From Akkermansiaceae bacterium (GTDB lineage Bacteria; Verrucomicrobiota; Verrucomicrobiia; Verrucomicrobiales; Akkermansiaceae): a stretch of 64,000 bases of DNA. The stretch's first letter is position 1; each line of letters begins with the position of its first letter. Positions 40,888 to 49,505 of the stretch are shown piece after piece. The stretch lies in assembly GCA_017798145.1 (NCBI GenBank), contig CP059069.1, positions 791,226 through 855,225 on the forward strand, read 5' to 3'. The notes below the pieces were generated by a model. It was not told where the DNA came from. It saw only the letters and a list, made by a program, of their open reading frames with translations, and made no database searches. A program made the position numbers and the translations under genes.

Positions 40888-43302
40888 ATGAAAACCACAT
40901 TGAAACTCCGCTCCTTCCTCCTCGCCTGCGGCTCGCTGCTGCTTGCGAACTCAGTCTCCGCCCAGCTCACCTGGGACGCCAACGCTGCCGGTGCCCTCCA
41001 GACCGACGGCGGCGGCACTTGGACCAACGCCAACCAATGGTGGGACGGTGCAGCGAACGTCAACTGGACGGACGGTAACAACGCCATTTTCGGCAACGGT
41101 GGGGCGGGCGGCGCTGTAAATGTCGGCACTGTTAGCGCAGGTACTGTCCTGCTTGATAATTTCTCGGGCACCTACACGCTGCAAAACGGCACCCTCACCC
41201 AGAGCGGAGGCTTCTCCGTCGGGCCCAACGCCGGCCGGGTCACCTTGGGATCAGGCATGACTCTCACGGGAACAGGAGGCCTCAGCGTCAATGGGACAAC
41301 TCTTCAAACCAACCAAGCCACTCTGAGCTACACCGGAACAACCAGCGTCACCGGGAACGGGATCCTGCTGTCCTTCAACAATCTGCCGGCCGGCAACGTG
41401 ACGCTGAACAACGGCAAGCTCTCCGACTACTACCGCTCGACCACGATCTTTGCCAACGGCTTGGGAACAGGAGCCAGTCAGATCCAGATGTACGGCGCCA
41501 GCGGCTTCGGCGGCGGCAACGGCGGTTCCAACTTCCGCATCGGCGCGAACAACTCCGTGCTGACATGGGGCGCGCTTGGCGAAGGCACTGCCACCGGATT
41601 CTTCAATCCGAGCGTGCTGGCCATGCGCTCGACCGCCGACAACAACGGGCCCAGCATCTACGGCCAGGTGACGCTCCAGAACAAATTGGACCTGAACGGC
41701 GGCGCGCGGACGATCGATGTGTTTCGGTCCGGTGCCAATATATACTCTTCTTCGGCAACGATTGCCGCCGGCATTCAGGACACCGGTGGAACCGGCGGCC
41801 TCACCAAGACCGGCGAGGGCACACTGTTCCTCGGGGCAGCCAGCACTTGGGGTGGCAGCACCAATGTGAGCGCCGGCTACCTCGATTTTGGAGCCACTAA
41901 TCTCGCCAACATAGGCGGCGGAACAGGCCGCAACATAACCATCGGTGACGGGGCAGCCGTGAGGTTCGGAACCATGAACAACGCGAGCTTGAGCCGCGTC
42001 GTGCAAAACAGCAATAACATGACGTTCATAATCGCTACCTCCTCCACTGATTACGACTTCAGCAGCGGTGGGGCTGGGGCCTACCTTCCCAACGCATACC
42101 TCAGCAACTATGCAGGCAACGGCGCGAAGGCCGAATACAGCGGGACGGTGACGCCTGCGGACAACACCTACAGATTCGGCTCAGTATTGCAGAGCGGTTT
42201 GCTTGGCATCCGCAGCACTCTCGCAGATGATGGTTCGAACTCCAGATCCTTGCATGTCAACGGCCGCGTCGACTTGGTCGCAGCAAACACTTTCTCCGGT
42301 GAGACTGTTCTCGACGATAATTCGAAGCTCGTAATCGGCAACAACCTCGCGCTTCAAAACAGCGCCCTGAATGTGGGGACAACTTCCACAGGAAGGTTCT
42401 CCCTCGCTGCCGGCACGGCAACCGGCAAGATCACCGGCGAGACAGCGGCACCATCGCCAACGCTCGGCGGGCTCACTGGCTCACGCAATCTCTTCTCTGT
42501 GTTCAATGCTGGCAGTAACGGCAACAATGAATCCAACCTTGCCGCAGCTGCCGTCACTGGCTTCACCCTCAATGTCGGCACCGGAAAAACACACACGTAT
42601 TCCGGAGCCATTGGCGGCTTCGGCACCGGTGGCATTATCTCAGGCGGCTCAGCAGGCACATTGGGCGACTCCACCCTCACCAAGACCGGCGACGGAATCC
42701 AGATCCTCAGCGGCACCAGCACCTACACTGGTGCGACTAACGTCGATGGCGGAACCCTGGTCATCAACGGCAGCATCTCCACCAGCTCCCTCACCACCGT
42801 GGCCTCCGGCGCGACGATAGGCGGATCGGGGACTGTCGGTGCGCTCACCGTGCAAACCGGCGGCTTCATCAGCCCCGGCAACAGCCCAGGCACCCTGAAT
42901 ACGGGCAACTACACGCAGCTCGGCCTCTACACCGCTGACATCACCGGCCTCACCCCAGGCACTCAGCACGACCAGATCAACGTCACCGGTTCGGTGGACA
43001 TCACCGGCGGCAGCCTGTCGGCGGCGTTCACCGGCGGCAGCTACGCCCTGAATGACATGATCTTCCTCCTGCTCAACGACGGCGGCGATGCCATCACCGG
43101 AACCTACTCGGGCTTCAGCCAGGGAGCCGTGGTCACCGCCTTCGGCGGCTTTGACTGGCAGATCAGCTACGTCGCGGATTCGGTTGGCAGCAGCTTCACC
43201 GGCGGCAACGACATCGCCCTGATGGCAGTCGCCATCCCAGAGCCATCCGCAGCCCTGCTCGGTGCTCTCGGAGCCATGCTCCTCCTGCGCCGCCGCAGGT
43301 AA
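40888..43302 (+). CDS. PATR beta-strand-repeat surface protein with PEP-CTERM tail (1)
   Basis: 804 residues from ATG 40888, which gives a clear signal peptide (to about N-S-V-S-A-Q). The chain is Gly, Asn, Thr and Ser-rich and built from short beta-helix turns; PATR (autotransporter-associated) units such as L-T-K-T-G-E-G-T-L-F-L-G and T-Y-T-G-A-T-N-V-D-G-G-T-L-V-I-N-G occur several times, followed by S-P-G-N-S-P-G-T-L. The end reads I-P-E-P-S-A-A-L-L-G-A-L-G-A-M-L-L-L-R-R-R-R, a PEP-CTERM sorting signal for exosortase processing. No autotransporter barrel is present, so export and anchoring rely on Sec plus exosortase. Function probably surface structure or adhesion. Confidence 0.9.
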   Translation: MKTTLKLRSFLLACGSLLLANSVSAQLTWDANAAGALQTDGGGTWTNANQWWDGAANVNWTDGNNAIFGNGGAGGAVNVGTVSAGTVLLDNFSGTYTLQNGTLTQSGGFSVGPNAGRVTLGSGMTLTGTGGLSVNGTTLQTNQATLSYTGTTSVTGNGILLSFNNLPAGNVTLNNGKLSDYYRSTTIFANGLGTGASQIQMYGASGFGGGNGGSNFRIGANNSVLTWGALGEGTATGFFNPSVLAMRSTADNNGPSIYGQVTLQNKLDLNGGARTIDVFRSGANIYSSSATIAAGIQDTGGTGGLTKTGEGTLFLGAASTWGGSTNVSAGYLDFGATNLANIGGGTGRNITIGDGAAVRFGTMNNASLSRVVQNSNNMTFIIATSSTDYDFSSGGAGAYLPNAYLSNYAGNGAKAEYSGTVTPADNTYRFGSVLQSGLLGIRSTLADDGSNSRSLHVNGRVDLVAANTFSGETVLDDNSKLVIGNNLALQNSALNVGTTSTGRFSLAAGTATGKITGETAAPSPTLGGLTGSRNLFSVFNAGSNGNNESNLAAAAVTGFTLNVGTGKTHTYSGAIGGFGTGGIISGGSAGTLGDSTLTKTGDGIQILSGTSTYTGATNVDGGTLVINGSISTSSLTTVASGATIGGSGTVGALTVQTGGFISPGNSPGTLNTGNYTQLGLYTADITGLTPGTQHDQINVTGSVDITGGSLSAAFTGGSYALNDMIFLLLNDGGDAITGTYSGFSQGAVVTAFGGFDWQISYVADSVGSSFTGGNDIALMAVAIPEPSAALLGALGAMLLLRRRR

Positions 43303-43331
43303 TCGCCAACAAGCCTTCCACGGCCTTTCCG

Positions 43332-43371
43332 AAACGCCCCCGTGCCACCGCACGCGGGGCGTTTTCCTTTT
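43332..43371 (+). terminator. Intrinsic terminator after PATR gene 1
   Basis: AAACGCCCCCGTGC pairs with GCACGCGGGGCGTTT (one bulged base) across a CACC loop, followed by TTTTCCTTTTCCC. It separates the PATR gene from the convergent regulator at 43401. Confidence 0.88.
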
Positions 43372-43400
43372 CCCGCGTAGCTGCCCTAGGACGGAGGCAG

Positions 43401-44465
43401 CTACCCCTTCGCCCTGCCCATGGTGCCGCCGGTGACAAATTTCGCGGGAATCACCGACTGGCGGATGTCCTTCTTTCCCCGTGCGATCCTGGCCGCCCAT
43501 TTGGTGATCCTGCCGACCAGCGGTTGGGTCTCCCAGCGCATGTGGGCGATGGACGGCTTGCACCAGGCGAAGGTGGCGTCGGCATCCGTGCAGACCAGCG
43601 AGACATCCTGAGGGATGAGGATTTTCCTCTGTGAGAGAAACTGCTGGACGGCGGAAAATAGCGGCGCTTCGTCGACGATGAGCGCCGTGGGCGGGGTGAT
43701 GCGGAAAAGCGAGTCGAGACGGGCGTGGAAGCCATCCACGCTTTCAACCCAGTCGGGCAGGTTGTAGGTGCCGGAGCTGATCCCATGGGCATCCAGCTCC
43801 CTGAGAAAAGCCTGCTCCGGCTCGCCCGGCTCCGGAAAGCGCCGCATGCGGCGGGCGAGCAGCACGATGCGACTGTGACCAAGGGAAATGAGCTCCCTTG
43901 CCGCGGTGGTGTAGCAGGCCTCCTTGTCCGGCTCGACGCCGGCGATCGGAAGGCCGCGATGCCGCCCGAAGACGGCGAGGGTCGGCTTCCCCTGCTCGGA
44001 AAACCACTCCAACACATCCCGCGGGCCGGACATCACCACCCACGCATCGGCCTCGGTTTTCCCAACCATCCGGGCGATCCTTTTCGGATTTTTCCCGAGC
44101 TCGGCCATGTTTCCCGGGGCAAAGCTTGCGGTGTGCCCCGCCTCCACCAGTTCGTGCATCGCCTCGACGATGTATCTCGGCCGCCGGGTCGCCGTCTCGT
44201 CGGCAAGGATCGCGATCCGGAGTGCGGGGGGCGCGGTGCCCGGCTTGATCTCGATCCGGCGCTTGCGGCGCGGCCCCTGCCCCACAAGCAAACCTTCCTT
44301 CTCAAGCAGCCGCAGCGCTGCCTCAGTGGTCTTGCGGCTGACACCCAGCTCCACCGCGAGCGTGTCCACCCCCGGCATGAGCCCGCTCCATTGCCCGCGC
44401 AGCATTTCCTCGCGGAGAATCGCCGCGACCTGCTCGACGGCGGAAAGGAGGCGGATCTTCGGCAT
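43401..44465 (-). CDS. XylR-like regulator paralogue (GntR HTH plus LacI-type sensor)
   Basis: 354 residues from ATG 44465. An AGGAGG-like sequence (44478-44483 on the minus strand) lies 12 nt upstream, a little far for an ideal ribosome site. Same architecture as the regulator at 39685: HTH E-Q-V-A-A-I-L-R-E-E-M and L-G-V-S-R-K-T-T-E-A-A-L-R-L-L-E-K-E-G, then the sensor domain with R-I-A-I-L-A-D-E-T, G-H-S-R-I-V-L-L-A and D-V-S-L-V-C-T-D. Strong similarity along the whole length shows duplication. Divergent from the 1501-residue PATR gene at 44618. The equivalent of the ATCCTA/TAGGAT dyad is not clear here. Confidence 0.9.
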   Translation of the reverse strand: MPKIRLLSAVEQVAAILREEMLRGQWSGLMPGVDTLAVELGVSRKTTEAALRLLEKEGLLVGQGPRRKRRIEIKPGTAPPALRIAILADETATRRPRYIVEAMHELVEAGHTASFAPGNMAELGKNPKRIARMVGKTEADAWVVMSGPRDVLEWFSEQGKPTLAVFGRHRGLPIAGVEPDKEACYTTAARELISLGHSRIVLLARRMRRFPEPGEPEQAFLRELDAHGISSGTYNLPDWVESVDGFHARLDSLFRITPPTALIVDEAPLFSAVQQFLSQRKILIPQDVSLVCTDADATFAWCKPSIAHMRWETQPLVGRITKWAARIARGKKDIRQSVIPAKFVTGGTMGRAKG

Positions 44466-44617
44466 GCCGAAAACTAACCTCCTGAGGGGAGTAGAAGGCA
44501 AGGAAGAAATTCCTATCCAAACCTCGGGGAAGGTATCAGTTCTCACCCCGAAGCGAAAAACCCCACCTTCTGATCCGATTCAGATTCCCAATAAAAAACC
44601 CTCCAAAACCCCATCCC

Positions 44618-47600
44618 ATGAAACCGAAATTCCGTAATCTGCTCGTTGCCGGCAGCGCCCTGCTGACCATCTCTTATGCCCACGCATCCACTCTATACTG
44701 GGATGGTGCTGATACCGGTCCAAACGCGCAAGGCGGCGCGGGCACTTGGATCACCGGTGGCACGAACTGGGACGCATTGGCCTTTGGTGGTGCCGACACC
44801 GCATGGGCGAACGGAGACACCGCCGTCTTCGGAGGCACGGCGGGCACGGCCACCATTGGCACGGGCGGCGTCACCGTGGGCGGACTCACCTTCAACACCA
44901 CCGCCTACACGATCGCGGCCGGGACGAACGGCCTCACCTTCTCCTCAGGAAACAACTCCGTTTCCAACATCATGGTCGGCGCCACCACCGCAGCCACCAT
45001 CACCGGCACGGTGGGCGGGACGGGGGCGAATCTCATTCTCTCATCCCACCCCCTCTCCAACTCAACGCTCACCTTCAGCGGCATTTCCGCAGGCGGTTGG
45101 ACGGGCACGACGACGATCAATTCCAACTACACCCTCGCGACCACCACCACGAGCGGCAACATCAACCGGGTGCTGAACAGCACCAGCGGCATCACGCTCA
45201 ACGGTGGTGCCATCCAGTTCAACCGCGCGACCAACGCCGGGCTCGGCGCCATCAGCGACACGGCGGCCATCACGGTGAACGGCGGCGGCACATTTGGCGT
45301 GACCTCGGCGGATGCCGGCGGTGCCAGCGCCAACGAAACCATCGGTGCCGTGACGGTGAACTCGGGGCAGATGAACTTCAACTGGACGAACGGCGCCAGC
45401 AGCGGCGCGCAGATGATTTTGGGTGCCAGTGGCTCAGGCAATCTTGTTGTGAATGGCACCGGCGCGGTGACATTTTCCGGTGCCTTGGGCACAACCGGCA
45501 GGTGGAAGGTCACAGGCGCGGGATCGACAACTCCAGGCGAGATTATCGGTGCCTGGGCCACCACCGGTGCTGCCAACGGCATTGGCGCCCAGAACGACTA
45601 CGCCGTTTATGCCTCCGACTTTGTCGCCGCCGCGGGCATCGCCGCCACGGCGGAGAGCGCTTGGTCTATAAGCCATGCTATCGGCAGCAATTACACCCTT
45701 CAAAATCCCGGCGGCGCGTCAGCGTCGGCGGCAAACGGCAGACTCACCGCCACCCGCAACGTGAATACCGTGCGCAACACGTCCGGTGTTGCAAACATTA
45801 CCTCGGTGGATACCACCCTCGAGACCATCACCATTACCGGAAGCTCCTTTGCCAATGGCGATGTGGTGCAGGTCGGCGGCACCGCGCCGGGTGGCTTGGC
45901 CAACAACGCCGCATACTACGTGGTTGGCGCCTCGGGGGCAAGCTTCCAACTCGCCAGCACTCCCGGAGGCACGGCGATCAACCTGACCAGCGCCGGAACC
46001 GGCAACGTGGGTGGTGGCATCACGCTCTCCTCTGGGAACAACCTCGGGACTTTCGGCATCCTCAATGGTTCCACGGCATTCCTGCCCATCGGACGGGGCA
46101 CCACCGGTGGCCAGGTCACGCTGCCCACCAATGCGGCCGGCAACCTGTATGTCACCGCTGGCTCCGCCGGCATTGGCATCGACGCCCCGATCGTTGACCC
46201 CGGCACTGGCAATGGCCTCACCCTGGTCAAGGGCGGTTCAAGCGGTCTCTTCCTTTCCGGCACCAACACCTACACCGGCGGCACCGTTGTCAATTCCGGC
46301 ACGCTCCAGTTCAACAATGCGGGCTCCTGGGTCAGCGGCCAAGACCTGTCCTTCGGTGGCGCAGGCACCGTCGTGGCCAACTTTAGTGGAACACTCACCG
46401 GCGGCACGCTGAAGGCCGAACAAGGGGCGGTGGCGGTGATCAACGGCTTGTCGGCCATCACCTTCAGCTCGACCACGGGCACGGGAACGATTGTCCGCAA
46501 CGGAGGCAACGGCAATGTGGGCAACCTCAATCTGGGCAATGCCGGCGGCTTCACCGGCAATCTCCAAATCAGCCAGGCCAGTGGCACCAACCCCCGGCCA
46601 ACCGTCGTCTTCTCCAATCTCGGCGACGGTGGTGCGCTGCAATACGGCGGCGGCCAGGGCGACTCGAACCAGAAGGTCACCTTCCAGTTCAACGGGTCCA
46701 GCCCGCTGACCTGGGATACGCGCCAAGTCCAGATCCTGCCCCGATCTGGCGGCAACAACGCCGCGCGCAGCATGATTCTCGAAAACAACAGCACTGACGC
46801 CGCCAACACGCTGACCATCAACACGGATTTGCTGAACAGCGGAGACCGGACGAACCAAGGCTTTATCTTGGGCGGCAGCAACACGGGCAACAACACCTTT
46901 GGCGGGGACATCGGCAACTCGACGCTGAACGGTGCCGCGCTGAACCTGTACAAGTCCGGCGCAGGCAAGTGGATCCTTTCCGGAACCAACACCTTCACTG
47001 GCGGAATCGCCGTCAACGGCACACTCTCGGTGGGCACGTTGAACGATAACGTACCGCCCGGCCCCCTTGGCAGCGGCAGCAACTCCATCCAGCTCGGCGG
47101 CATCGAGCAGCGGTTCAGCGGCACGGGAACTGAAAACATTCTCGGCGGCACCACTTCCGGCACCCTGGAATACACCGGCGGTGCCGTGACTTCGGCGCGC
47201 GCGTTCTTTGTCGGCGGCAATGTCGCTGGAGACACCGGCGGCGGCGGCATCAATAACAACGGCTCGGGTGCAATCACCTTCACCGCCACCAACTTCAACC
47301 CGACCCAAGCCGGCATCACCGCCACCCGCACGCTGACGCTGGGCGGCTCTAACACCGGCACCAACGACATCCAGGGCATCATCCAGGACAATACCGCTAC
47401 GACCGGCAAGCTCAACCTCACCAAATCCAACGCGGGAACCTGGAGGCTGTCATCGGCCGACAGCACCTACAGCGGAGTGACGACCCTCAGCGGGGGAGGC
47501 GGCATCCTTGAGGTTTCCAAGCTCGCCGACGGCGGCAGCAACAGCAGCATCGGCACTTCCCCGAACGCCGCGACAAACCTGCTGCTGGGCAACACCTCCA

Positions 47601-49123
47601 CGCTCCGTTACGTCGGCGCGGGCGATAGCACCGACCGCTCTTTCACGATCAACGGAACGGCAGCCGGCAACCAGGCCACCCTCGATGCTTCCGGTTCGGG
47701 CGCGATCAATTTCACCAACACGGCCAGCCCCGCCTACGGAACCGCCAACCAATCCCGCGTCTTGTTCCTTGCCGGCACGAACACCGGTGACAACACGCTT
47801 GCGGCCAACATCGCCAACAACGGCAGCGGTGCCGTCCAGATACAGAAGAACGGAACCGGCAAGTGGGTGCTGACCGGAACGAACAGCTTCTCCGGCGCGG
47901 TGACCGTCGCCAACGGAACGCTCTCGATCCCCACCATCAACAACGCGGCCACGAACGGCACGCTCGGCAACCAGGTGGCGGGAACGGCGGTCGTCCTCGG
48001 TTCCAATGGCAACACCGGCGTCCTCAGCTACACCGGAACCGGAGCTCCCCAAACGGCCGGAACGATCAGCAACAAGACCTTCTCCCTGGCCACCGGTGGC
48101 ACGGGCGTGATCGAGGTCACCAATGCCGGCTCTACCCTGACGCTGAGCAACAACACCGCCAGCCAAGGCATTATCGGCGCGGGCAACTTCGAGAAGAAGG
48201 GCCCCGGTATCCTGGCTCTCCAGGGCGGCAACGCCGCCAGCACCTACTCGGGCAGCACGACGATCTCCGAGGGCACGCTCCAGCTGGGTCTCAACACCAC
48301 CTCGGGCGCCCTGTCGCTCAATACCACCAGCATCACCATTGCATCGGGGGCGAGCCTTGCCATCAACCGTTCCAACGCAGTCACACAGGCTGCCGGAGGG
48401 ATTTTGGGTAATGGAACGATCCCGCTCACCGGCGACGGCTCGTTCGTCCAGATGGGCGGCGGCGTGACGACCCTCACCCTGGGCAACACCTACACCGGCG
48501 GCACCACGGTCAGCAACGGCACGCTTTTGGTCAACAACACCAGCGGATCCGGAACCGGCACGGGCAGCGTGACGGTGGGAGCCACCGGCACGCTCGGCGG
48601 CACGGGTGTGATCAGCGGCGCGGTCAATGTCACCGGCGTCCTTTCGCCCGGCGCGAGCATCCAGAGCCTCGCCACCGGAGCGCTCAACATGGCCTCCGGC
48701 TCCACCTTCGTTTACGAGGCGGCGGACAACACCCCGACCGGCGCCGACCTTCTCGGCGTCAACGGTGGCCTTACCCTCAGCGGAGTGATCCTGAGCCTCG
48801 ATCCGACAACGCTAAGCGCGCTGGGTGCCGGCGGATGGTCCGGTGGCGACAAGCTCACGCTGATCAGCTACATCTTCGGCGGAACGGAAGTCACCTCGGG
48901 ATTCACAGATGGAACAAACCCCTATCTGGATGATACCAATTACAGCTTCGGCTCCAACGTCTGGACATTCAATTACAACGACACGACTGCGGGAGGCAAC
49001 TTCCTTGCCGACGCAACGGCCAACGGCCAGAACCGCTTCGTGACCTTTACGCTGATCCCCGAGCCAAGCACCGCGTTGCTCGGAGCCCTCGGTGCCATGC
49101 TCCTCCTGCGCCGCCGCAGGTAG
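44618..49123 (+). CDS. Giant PATR beta-strand-repeat surface protein with PEP-CTERM tail (2)
   Basis: 1501 residues with a signal peptide ending about S-Y-A-H-A. It is the longest of the three PATR proteins. Repeated units include F-L-S-G-T-N-T-Y-T-G-G-T-V-V-N-S-G-T-L, W-I-L-S-G-T-N-T-F-T-G-G, L-T-L-G-G-S-N-T-G-T-N-D-I and W-V-L-T-G-T-N-S-F-S-G-A-V, spaced roughly 100-150 residues apart. A late V-S-P-G-A-S-I segment precedes the globular tail. The end I-P-E-P-S-T-A-L-L-G-A-L-G-A-M-L-L-L-R-R-R-R is PEP-CTERM and matches protein 1 nearly exactly. Predicted long right-handed beta-helix at the cell surface. Confidence 0.9.
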   Translation: MKPKFRNLLVAGSALLTISYAHASTLYWDGADTGPNAQGGAGTWITGGTNWDALAFGGADTAWANGDTAVFGGTAGTATIGTGGVTVGGLTFNTTAYTIAAGTNGLTFSSGNNSVSNIMVGATTAATITGTVGGTGANLILSSHPLSNSTLTFSGISAGGWTGTTTINSNYTLATTTTSGNINRVLNSTSGITLNGGAIQFNRATNAGLGAISDTAAITVNGGGTFGVTSADAGGASANETIGAVTVNSGQMNFNWTNGASSGAQMILGASGSGNLVVNGTGAVTFSGALGTTGRWKVTGAGSTTPGEIIGAWATTGAANGIGAQNDYAVYASDFVAAAGIAATAESAWSISHAIGSNYTLQNPGGASASAANGRLTATRNVNTVRNTSGVANITSVDTTLETITITGSSFANGDVVQVGGTAPGGLANNAAYYVVGASGASFQLASTPGGTAINLTSAGTGNVGGGITLSSGNNLGTFGILNGSTAFLPIGRGTTGGQVTLPTNAAGNLYVTAGSAGIGIDAPIVDPGTGNGLTLVKGGSSGLFLSGTNTYTGGTVVNSGTLQFNNAGSWVSGQDLSFGGAGTVVANFSGTLTGGTLKAEQGAVAVINGLSAITFSSTTGTGTIVRNGGNGNVGNLNLGNAGGFTGNLQISQASGTNPRPTVVFSNLGDGGALQYGGGQGDSNQKVTFQFNGSSPLTWDTRQVQILPRSGGNNAARSMILENNSTDAANTLTINTDLLNSGDRTNQGFILGGSNTGNNTFGGDIGNSTLNGAALNLYKSGAGKWILSGTNTFTGGIAVNGTLSVGTLNDNVPPGPLGSGSNSIQLGGIEQRFSGTGTENILGGTTSGTLEYTGGAVTSARAFFVGGNVAGDTGGGGINNNGSGAITFTATNFNPTQAGITATRTLTLGGSNTGTNDIQGIIQDNTATTGKLNLTKSNAGTWRLSSADSTYSGVTTLSGGGGILEVSKLADGGSNSSIGTSPNAATNLLLGNTSTLRYVGAGDSTDRSFTINGTAAGNQATLDASGSGAINFTNTASPAYGTANQSRVLFLAGTNTGDNTLAANIANNGSGAVQIQKNGTGKWVLTGTNSFSGAVTVANGTLSIPTINNAATNGTLGNQVAGTAVVLGSNGNTGVLSYTGTGAPQTAGTISNKTFSLATGGTGVIEVTNAGSTLTLSNNTASQGIIGAGNFEKKGPGILALQGGNAASTYSGSTTISEGTLQLGLNTTSGALSLNTTSITIASGASLAINRSNAVTQAAGGILGNGTIPLTGDGSFVQMGGGVTTLTLGNTYTGGTTVSNGTLLVNNTSGSGTGTGSVTVGATGTLGGTGVISGAVNVTGVLSPGASIQSLATGALNMASGSTFVYEAADNTPTGADLLGVNGGLTLSGVILSLDPTTLSALGAGGWSGGDKLTLISYIFGGTEVTSGFTDGTNPYLDDTNYSFGSNVWTFNYNDTTAGGNFLADATANGQNRFVTFTLIPEPSTALLGALGAMLLLRRRR

Positions 49124-49505
49124 CCGGCCGGTTCGGAAATTGCATTTCACAAAGCGTCCCCGTCGGCACGGGGGCGCTTTTTTGTCCGTGCCGTAAGTGC
49201 GCTCTTGGGCGCGGTTCCAAAGCGGTTTCCGCCGTGATGTGTTGGGCTGCCGAGCGGCCGCTTGCAGCGAAGTAGCCCGAATCGGCGAAAAACACCGGAA
49301 AAATGCCAAATCTACCCCCCAAAACGAGATAGATGCCGTTTGCGATTCTTCTTGGGCGGGGCTCCTAAGATGCTAGATCTCCGCCCACGAACTTCGCCGA
49401 AACAGCGCATTTCCCCTGCCCCATTTCTGCAAACGCGACACTGATCGCTTCATCCAAAACAATTCGAAACCAATTCCTTAGCAATCCAAAACGCCAATCG
49501 ATCCC
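49124..49505. other. Intergenic region between PATR genes 2 and 3
   Basis: 382 bp. It begins with the terminator at 49151-49183. No convincing gene or regulator is found, and no copy of the ATCCTA/TAGGAT dyad was seen. The promoter of the third PATR gene must lie here, so this gene differs from the other two in lacking a divergent regulator. Confidence 0.6.
49151..49183 (+). terminator. Intrinsic terminator after PATR gene 2
   Basis: AAAGCGTCCCCGT pairs with ACGGGGGCGCTTT across a short CGGC loop and is followed by further T residues. Confidence 0.9.

Noticed and set aside
46238-47466. Long minus-strand frames of 356 and 398 codons
   Set aside because: Antisense of the repeat-rich PATR gene; the Pro/Val-rich composition mirrors the Gly/Thr/Asn codons on the real strand.
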